From Desmonostoc muscorum FACHB-395 (GTDB taxonomy: Bacteria > Cyanobacteriota > Cyanobacteriia > Cyanobacteriales > Nostocaceae), in NCBI RefSeq assembly GCF_014698035.1, contig NZ_JACJSF010000032.1, positions 1 to 64,000 of the forward strand: a stretch of DNA of 64,000 nucleotides. Direction: 5' to 3'. The position numbers and the translations under genes are program-made. Each line of letters begins with the position of its first letter. Position 1 is the stretch's first letter. Shown here one piece after another: positions 57,596 through 64,000 of the stretch. The notes beneath the pieces are model-generated. The model did no database searches, was not told where the DNA came from, and saw nothing but the letters and a program-made list of their open reading frames with translations.

Positions 57596-60500
57596 ATGAG
57601 TGCAAAAGTTGATGGAACTGTAAGGATCGCTGGCTACCAAATTATAGAGCAACTTTATTCTGGTTCTCGGACTCAAGTGTATCGGGCAATACGAGAATGC
57701 GATACCTTCGGTGGGCTTCGCCAACGCCAACCAGTCGTCATCAAGCTCTTAAAACGAGAATATCCAAGTTTTAGCGAATTAGTCCAGTTTCGTAACCAAT
57801 ATGCGATCGCTAAAAACCTAAATATTCCCAGCATCATTAAACCTTACAGCCTAGAACCCCATCACAATGGCTATGCCCTAGTTATGGAAGACTTTGGTGG
57901 CATCTCCTTGCGACAATTTACCCAAAGACAACCACTGAGCTTAGAGGAATTCCTACCCATTGCCTTGCAACTGATAGAGACTTTACACCAGTTGCATCAA
58001 CAGCGCGTCATTCACAAAGATGTCAAGCCAGCTAATATCCTGATTCATCCTGACACCAGAACAATTAAGCTAATTGACTTCAGTATTGCCTCGCTGCTAC
58101 CACGAGAAACTCAAGAAATCCAAAGTCCCAACGGACTGGAGGGAACCCTAGCGTATTTATCGCCAGAGCAAACTGGACGGATGAACCGAGGCATTGACTA
58201 CCGCAGCGACTTTTATTCATTGGGTGTAACTTTCTTTGAACTACTGAGTGGACAACTGCCTTTTACATCTCACGATCCGATGGAGTTGTTACATTGTCAT
58301 ATCGCCAAACAGCCTGACTCTATCTGTAATCTCAACCCGGAAATCCCCTTGATGTTGGGAGAGATCATTTGCAAGCTGATGGCAAAGAATGCCGAAGACC
58401 GCTACCAGAGTGCTACGGGACTCAAATATGACTTAGTATTTTGCTTAGAACAATGGCGAAAAACGGGTAAACACACATGGTTTGATTTAGGACAGCACGA
58501 TATCAGCGATCGCTTTCTCATCCCTGAAAAACTCTACGGACGGGAGCAGGAAATAGAAAGTTTACTGGAGGTATTTGGGCGGGTTGCCAATGGTGCAGTG
58601 GAACTGATGCTGGTGGCTGGATTCTCTGGTATCGGTAAAACTGCCGTGGTGAATGAAGTGCATAAGGTGATCGTTCGCTGGAACGGCTACTTCATCAAAG
58701 GGAAATATGACCAGTTCAACCGCAATATTCCCCTGTCTGCTTTTGTACAAGCTTTCCGGGATTTGATGGGACAGTTGCTCACCGAAAGCGACACCCAGTT
58801 GGAACAGTGGCGAAACAAAATTCTGTCCGCAATCTCTGAGAGTGGACAGGTGATCATTGAAGTGATTCCAGAATTAGAACGGATTATTGGCACGCAACCG
58901 CCAGTACCAGAATTATCAGGTAGTGCTGCACAAAACCGCTTCAATCTGCTGTTTGTGAAATTTATTCAGGTATTCGCTACAAGAGAGCATCCGTTAGTAG
59001 TGTTCCTCGACGATTTGCATTGGGCAGATTTGGCATCTCTGAATTTGATGAGGCTGTTAATGGGTGAAACCTTAAAGGGTTATCTGTTAATTATTGGCGC
59101 ATACCGTGATAATGAAGTGTTTGCGGCTCATCCGTTAATGGTAGCCCTGGAAGAGATTGAGAAGGGAGTCACCGTCAGCACCATTACATTAGCTCCTTTG
59201 AGTCAAACAGATGTGAATCGTTTGATTGCCGATACATTGAGTTATTCAACAGAAGTTGCCCTGCCGTTAACCGAGCTAGTTTATCAAAAAGCCAAAGGTA
59301 ATCCGTTTTTTACAACCCAGTTTCTCAAGGCATTACATGAAGATGGACGAATTACCTTTGATTGGGATACAGGTTTGTGGCAGTGTGATTTGGCGCAAGT
59401 ACCCAGACACACGGCAGCTTGTCTTCAGACATCGCTTTCTTTAACGGATGATGTCGTTGAGTTTATGGCAATTCAACTACAAAAGTTGCCACTCGAAACT
59501 CAGGAAGTTCTGAAATTGGCAGCCTGTATCGGTAATCAATTTGATTTGGCGACATTGGCGATCGTTTTTGAACAGTCTCCAACCCAAACGGCAGAAGTTT
59601 TGTGGAAAGCGTTGCAAGAAGGGTTAGTTTTACCACATTGTGATGTCTATAAGTTTTATCAAGAGTCAGAAGCAATAACAGATTCTTCTGACTTGGGGAT
59701 TCTGGATTCTGGTTCCTGTGTTTACACATTTCTGCACGATCGCGTCCAACAAGCGGCATATTCTCTCATCCCAGAGGAGCAAAAACAGGCAACTCATCTA
59801 AAAATTGGCCAGTTACTCCTGAGTAATACCCCCGAAAGCAACTGGGAAGAACGAATTTTTGAAATTGTCGGTCAACTTAACGTTGCGGCTGAATTGATTG
59901 CCCAACCCGCAGAACGTCAAGCATTAGCGCAATTTAACCTGATTGCAAGCCGCAAGGCCAAGGCAGCGATCGCCTACACTGCTGCCTGCAAATATGCCCA
60001 GGTGGGCATTGGGTTACTCGCCCAAAACAGTTGGCAGCATCAGTATGAGTTAACCCTAGCACTCCATCAAGTTGCCACAGAAGCTGCCTATCTGAGCGGT
60101 GATTTAGAGGAGATGGCGGCCAATGCTCATCTTGTCCTAAATCATGCCAAAACTCCATTAGATAAAATCAGCGTCTATGAGGTAAAAATTGAGGTATTCA
60201 CTGCTCAGGGTCATTTTGCCGAAGCGATCGCAGCAGCACTTACCATTTTGAAGCAATTGGGAGTGGAACTACCCACAGAGCCTACCCAGGAAGATGTGGC
60301 AGTGGCCTTGCGTACCGTCTTAGATGTAATTGGAGAGCGATTCCCTGCCGAGTTGCTCAACCTCAGCGATGCAAAGGATGAAAACATCCTGGCAGCAGCT
60401 CGAATTTTGACATCAGTAGCACCCTGCGCTTATCTGTCCCAGCCACAGTTGTATTTACTGGTGATTTTAAAAAAGGTTTATTTATCTGTCGTCTATGGTA

Positions 60501-63500
60501 ATGAATCAACCTCGACCTTTAGCTATGTCTCTTATGGAATATTGATGTGTGGTGTATTCAAAAACGTCGAATTAGGTTATGAATTCGGTCAGTTAGCCCT
60601 CGACCTGCGATCGCGTTATCAAAATTCCGAATTGAAAGGGAAAACTTTATTATTAGTCTGTGTGTACACAAGGCATTGGAAAATGCACCTGCAGGAGTTA
60701 TTACAACCCTTGCAAACTGCCTATTGTAGTTGTTTAGATGTAGGCGATTTGGCTTTCGCGGGTTACTCTGCGTATAACTACAGTTTTTACTCCTATTTTG
60801 CAGGACAGAATTTAACACAGCTAGAGCCGGAAGTTGCTGGTTATTGTGAAGCGCTCAAGCATCTCAAGCAAAATCTAGCTCTGAACTATTCCCAATTGAT
60901 TCGACAAATTTTGCTGAATTTAATGGGAGATGCGGATGACGTTGTGGTGTTGAGCGGTACAGCCTACAATGAACAGCATCAACTTCCATTACATGAAGCA
61001 GCAGGCGATCGCACCGGATTAGCATTGCTGTGGATTAGCAAACTGGTTGTATCGTATCTGTTTTCCGAGTTTGAACAAGCCGTAGAACAGGCTAGGCAAG
61101 CGAGACAATATTTAGATGCGATCATTGCTTTTTTATATGTACCCATCTTTCATTTCTATGATTCTTTAGCCCAACTAGCATGGTTTGAGCAACTCTCAGC
61201 CTTAGAACAGCAGCAAATGAAAGAATACATTACTGCTAATCAAGAAAAACTTAACTACTGGGCTACCCATGCACCAATGAATTTTCGCCACAAATTTGAT
61301 TTGGTGGAAGCCGAGCGGTATCGAGTCTTGGGCAATCGGGCAGAAGCAATTGAATATTACGATCGCGCCATCATTGGAGCCAAAGAACAAGGCTATATTC
61401 AAGAAGAAGCACTAGCCAATGAATTAGCCGCCAAATTTTACCTCGACTGGGGCAAAGAGCAGATTGCTCAGTCATACATGACTCAAGCCTACTATGGTTA
61501 TGCTCGTTGGGGTGCGAAAGCCAAAGTCGTCGATCTAGAAAAACGTTATCCCCAATTACTCGCCCCCATTCTTCAGCAAAGTCCTTCTCCTCTCTCAACT
61601 AACGAAACTATCTTTGCCTTGGGGAGTGTTACCTCCACCAGTTCTGCCAATTCCAGTAGTACCAGCATTTCTGTTGCTCTAGATTTAGCTACCATTCTCA
61701 AAGCTTCCCAAACCCTATCTGGCGAAATCGAACTGGAAAAACTGCTTTCAGTATTGCTGCATATCGTCATTGAAAATGCTGGAGCAGATAAGTGTGTATT
61801 CATGCTTTTAGAATCAGGGCGTTTGCTAATTCAGGCGTTAGCACAGCTTTCTCTTAGTATCGTATCTGTAGAGAACAAGAAGGGAATTACTCATGTTGAT
61901 TTTTACCCAAGATTGCTGAATCCACAACCCATTGAAGACTCTCAGGATGTGCCAGTTGGCTTAATTAATACCGTCAAACGTAGCTTAAAACCAACAGTAA
62001 TTATTGATGCCACAGTGCATCCTCAATTCATCAACGATCCTTATATTCAGCAACAGCAGCCCAAAAGCATCTTGTGCAGCCCAATATTACATCAGGGGAA
62101 GTTGCTGGGCATATTGTATCTGGAAAATAACCTAGCAGCCGGAGCCTTTACAAGCGATCGCGTCGAACTGCTAAACTTGCTTTGCGCTCAAGCGGCAATT
62201 TCTCTAGTGAATGCCCGACTTTATCGAAATTCCCAAAACTATGCTCAACAGTTGACGCAATCTCTAGCAAAATTACAGGCTAGTGAAATCCGCTTCCAAA
62301 ATTTGGCGAATAATATTCCTGGGATGGTGTACCAATTCCGTTTGGCAGCCGACGGTTCAACTTCAACACCTTACGTTAGCTCTGGCTGTTTTGACTTGTA
62401 TGGATTAGAGCCAGAGTTAGTGATGGCAGGGATACACAGCCTTTACGATATGAATCATCCTGACGATCAACCAGCTATTGCAAAAGCGATCGCTTACTCT
62501 GCCCAAACTCTGACACCATTTGAGCAAGAATGGCGCATTATCCTACCTTCAGGAACCGTAAAATGGATTCAATCTGCGGCTCGGCCAGAGCGACAAGCCG
62601 ATGGTGCAATCTTATGGGATGGGGTGGTAATTGATATTAGCGATGTCTACGACGAGCTTCGCTTACGCAAACAGGCCGAAGCATCTCTAGCCAAAGAACG
62701 AGAGTTCTTGAATGCCATTATTCAAAATATTACAGATGGGATTGTTGTTTGTGACCCTAATGGCAAGTTGATCCTATTCAATAACGCAACTCGTGAGTTT
62801 CATGGCATACCGATAGAATTATTACCACCAGAGCAATGGGCACAACACTTCGATCTCTATCAAGCTGATGGTCAAACACCTCTATCAACAACAGAAATTC
62901 CTTTGTTTCGCGCCTTGCAAGGGGAAATAGTTGAAAATGCAGAAATGGTAATTGCGCCGAAGCATGGTTCTAAGAGAATTTTGTTAGCAAGCGGACAAGT
63001 GATCGTCGATTCTTTAGGCAACAAACTTGGTGCAGTAATTGTGATGCGAGATATTAGCGATCGCAAACAGGCAGAACTTACTCTACAGCAAAAATCACTT
63101 GATTTGCAACAAGCGCTAAACGAGCTACAAAACGCCCAATTACAAATAGTCCAAAGTGAAAAGATGTCTGCGCTGGGTAACTTAGTTGCTGGTGTCGCTC
63201 ACGAAATGAATAATCCCCTGGGTTTTATTGCTGCCAGTCTCAAACAAGCTAAACCTACTATTGCTGATATTATCGAACACTTGAAACTCTATCAAGAAAC
63301 TTCACTCAACAAGAACGATAAAATCAAAGATCATGCGGTCGAAATTGAATTAGATTATACCTTAGAAGACTTGCCCAAGATGATTGATTCAATGTCTATG
63401 GCCTGTGACAGATTAAAAAAAATCAGCACCAGTTTAAGAACTTTCTCTCGTGCGGATCAAGACTACAAAGTGTTTTTCAATATCCACCAAGGCATTGATA

Positions 63501-63982
63501 GCACAATTTTAATTTTGAAACATCGTCTAAAGGCTAATGAACTACGCCCTGCTATTGAAGTTGTCACAAACTACGGTAATTTACCTCAAATTGAATGTTT
63601 CCCAGGGCAGCTAAATCAGGTGTTTATGAATATTTTGGCAAATGCGATTGATGCCTTGGATGAGTCAACTATTGGGCGGAGTTTAGCAGAGATTCAAGAA
63701 ACTCCTAACCAAATTATAATTACAACCTCAGTCGAGAATCATCTAGTTAAAATTGCCATCGCTGATAATGGTAAGGGAATGAGTGAACAAGTTAAAGAAA
63801 AAATATTTGACCATTTATTTACTACAAAAATTGTTGGTAAAGGGACTGGGTTAGGGTTGGCGATCGCTCGGCAAATTGTCGAAGAAACTCACGGTGGTAA
63901 TCTGACCTGCACTTCTGTACTGGGTCAAGGGACAGAGTTTGTCATTACCTTACCAGTTAAAACGGTGACATTGGATTCATAA
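57596..63982 (+). CDS. HstK-type Ser/Thr kinase - ATPase - GAF - PAS - PAS - histidine kinase (paralogue 2)
   Basis: A 2128-residue paralogue of the 38.9-44.7 kb protein in opposite orientation. The Hanks kinase (about 10-290) has VVIKLLK, VIHKDVKPAN and DFS for DFG. The ATPase follows (GFSGIGKTAVV near 340, VVFLDDLHWAD near 470). After the TPR-like middle come GAF (about 1360-1545), PAS (about 1565-1690), a second PAS (about 1702-1830), HisKA (GVAHEMNNPLG near 1867) and HATPase (NILANAIDAL, DNGKGM, GKGTGLGLAIAR) to the end. Extra relative to paralogue 1 are one PAS domain, ten residues in the kinase N-lobe (CDTFGGLRQR, repeat-derived) and a short PRHTAACLQTS insertion. The last ~280 residues are nearly identical between the two. 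Confidence 0.94.
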   Translation: MSAKVDGTVRIAGYQIIEQLYSGSRTQVYRAIRECDTFGGLRQRQPVVIKLLKREYPSFSELVQFRNQYAIAKNLNIPSIIKPYSLEPHHNGYALVMEDFGGISLRQFTQRQPLSLEEFLPIALQLIETLHQLHQQRVIHKDVKPANILIHPDTRTIKLIDFSIASLLPRETQEIQSPNGLEGTLAYLSPEQTGRMNRGIDYRSDFYSLGVTFFELLSGQLPFTSHDPMELLHCHIAKQPDSICNLNPEIPLMLGEIICKLMAKNAEDRYQSATGLKYDLVFCLEQWRKTGKHTWFDLGQHDISDRFLIPEKLYGREQEIESLLEVFGRVANGAVELMLVAGFSGIGKTAVVNEVHKVIVRWNGYFIKGKYDQFNRNIPLSAFVQAFRDLMGQLLTESDTQLEQWRNKILSAISESGQVIIEVIPELERIIGTQPPVPELSGSAAQNRFNLLFVKFIQVFATREHPLVVFLDDLHWADLASLNLMRLLMGETLKGYLLIIGAYRDNEVFAAHPLMVALEEIEKGVTVSTITLAPLSQTDVNRLIADTLSYSTEVALPLTELVYQKAKGNPFFTTQFLKALHEDGRITFDWDTGLWQCDLAQVPRHTAACLQTSLSLTDDVVEFMAIQLQKLPLETQEVLKLAACIGNQFDLATLAIVFEQSPTQTAEVLWKALQEGLVLPHCDVYKFYQESEAITDSSDLGILDSGSCVYTFLHDRVQQAAYSLIPEEQKQATHLKIGQLLLSNTPESNWEERIFEIVGQLNVAAELIAQPAERQALAQFNLIASRKAKAAIAYTAACKYAQVGIGLLAQNSWQHQYELTLALHQVATEAAYLSGDLEEMAANAHLVLNHAKTPLDKISVYEVKIEVFTAQGHFAEAIAAALTILKQLGVELPTEPTQEDVAVALRTVLDVIGERFPAELLNLSDAKDENILAAARILTSVAPCAYLSQPQLYLLVILKKVYLSVVYGNESTSTFSYVSYGILMCGVFKNVELGYEFGQLALDLRSRYQNSELKGKTLLLVCVYTRHWKMHLQELLQPLQTAYCSCLDVGDLAFAGYSAYNYSFYSYFAGQNLTQLEPEVAGYCEALKHLKQNLALNYSQLIRQILLNLMGDADDVVVLSGTAYNEQHQLPLHEAAGDRTGLALLWISKLVVSYLFSEFEQAVEQARQARQYLDAIIAFLYVPIFHFYDSLAQLAWFEQLSALEQQQMKEYITANQEKLNYWATHAPMNFRHKFDLVEAERYRVLGNRAEAIEYYDRAIIGAKEQGYIQEEALANELAAKFYLDWGKEQIAQSYMTQAYYGYARWGAKAKVVDLEKRYPQLLAPILQQSPSPLSTNETIFALGSVTSTSSANSSSTSISVALDLATILKASQTLSGEIELEKLLSVLLHIVIENAGADKCVFMLLESGRLLIQALAQLSLSIVSVENKKGITHVDFYPRLLNPQPIEDSQDVPVGLINTVKRSLKPTVIIDATVHPQFINDPYIQQQQPKSILCSPILHQGKLLGILYLENNLAAGAFTSDRVELLNLLCAQAAISLVNARLYRNSQNYAQQLTQSLAKLQASEIRFQNLANNIPGMVYQFRLAADGSTSTPYVSSGCFDLYGLEPELVMAGIHSLYDMNHPDDQPAIAKAIAYSAQTLTPFEQEWRIILPSGTVKWIQSAARPERQADGAILWDGVVIDISDVYDELRLRKQAEASLAKEREFLNAIIQNITDGIVVCDPNGKLILFNNATREFHGIPIELLPPEQWAQHFDLYQADGQTPLSTTEIPLFRALQGEIVENAEMVIAPKHGSKRILLASGQVIVDSLGNKLGAVIVMRDISDRKQAELTLQQKSLDLQQALNELQNAQLQIVQSEKMSALGNLVAGVAHEMNNPLGFIAASLKQAKPTIADIIEHLKLYQETSLNKNDKIKDHAVEIELDYTLEDLPKMIDSMSMACDRLKKISTSLRTFSRADQDYKVFFNIHQGIDSTILILKHRLKANELRPAIEVVTNYGNLPQIECFPGQLNQVFMNILANAIDALDESTIGRSLAEIQETPNQIIITTSVENHLVKIAIADNGKGMSEQVKEKIFDHLFTTKIVGKGTGLGLAIARQIVEETHGGNLTCTSVLGQGTEFVITLPVKTVTLDS

Positions 63983-64000
63983 CAATAAAAGAGTTTTGCC

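Overview
The window comes from a filamentous, probably heterocyst-forming cyanobacterium of the Nostoc type. The evidence is frequent HIP1 octamers (GCGATCGC), heptameric short tandem repeats between genes, cytochrome c6, a CpcS/CpeS-type bilin lyase, an NblB-like HEAT protein, a DUF1816 protein, a phytochrome kinase, HisZ, and two giant Ser/Thr-kinase/ATPase/histidine-kinase proteins of the HstK type. The assignment rests on gene content only.

Layout. 1-9.9 kb: tail of an IS630-like transposase, an orphan D12 adenine methylase, trpD, a secreted retropepsin-like protein, carA, a STAS anti-sigma antagonist with an apparent ATT start, mini-RNase III, RlmB, a DUF1816 protein, an alpha/beta hydrolase and truB. 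10-16.7 kb: a 29-codon membrane mini-ORF, a lipoprotein, a three-gene light/two-component cluster (REC-GAF kinase, Rcp-type regulator, phytochrome kinase) and a MazEF pair. 16.7-29.7 kb: DUF1400 hydrolase, DMT exporter, long di-haem peroxidase, Eis-like acetyltransferase, a 21/42-bp tandem array, phosphodiester glycosidase, a DhaM-HPr-EI fusion and a ParE/Phd pair. 30-38.9 kb is accessory: a 21-bp tandem array, cysC, a TonB-dependent receptor, two unknown coiled-coil proteins, a Uma2 nuclease beside a TPR gene fragment, a TPR protein, petJ and two small TIR-bearing elements. 38.9-64 kb: HstK paralogue 1 (minus), a large intergenic region with a long imperfect hairpin, a LivF-type ATPase, ferredoxins, hisZ, a J/TPR protein, an inositol-phosphatase family protein, a nuclease, tRNA-Ser(GGA), nblB-like and cpcS, an MFS transporter, an EGY-type site-2 protease, a degenerate MBL protein and HstK paralogue 2 (plus).

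The most unusual theme is short, often palindromic intergenic repeats that also sit in frame inside coding genes. A ~110-bp hairpin element beside hisZ recurs inside the ATPase domain of the phytochrome kinase. A GTAGAGACG-type palindrome lies in the kinase domain of HstK1, a different repeat-like segment lies in the kinase domain of HstK2, and heptamer-like DNA expands the GAF domain of the REC-GAF kinase. Heptamer repeats also supply the start-codon region of two genes and the whole leader of carA.

All statements come from reading the sequence and from general family knowledge; no database search was run. Starts were moved from the longest ORF where a better ATG/GTG or Shine-Dalgarno was visible.
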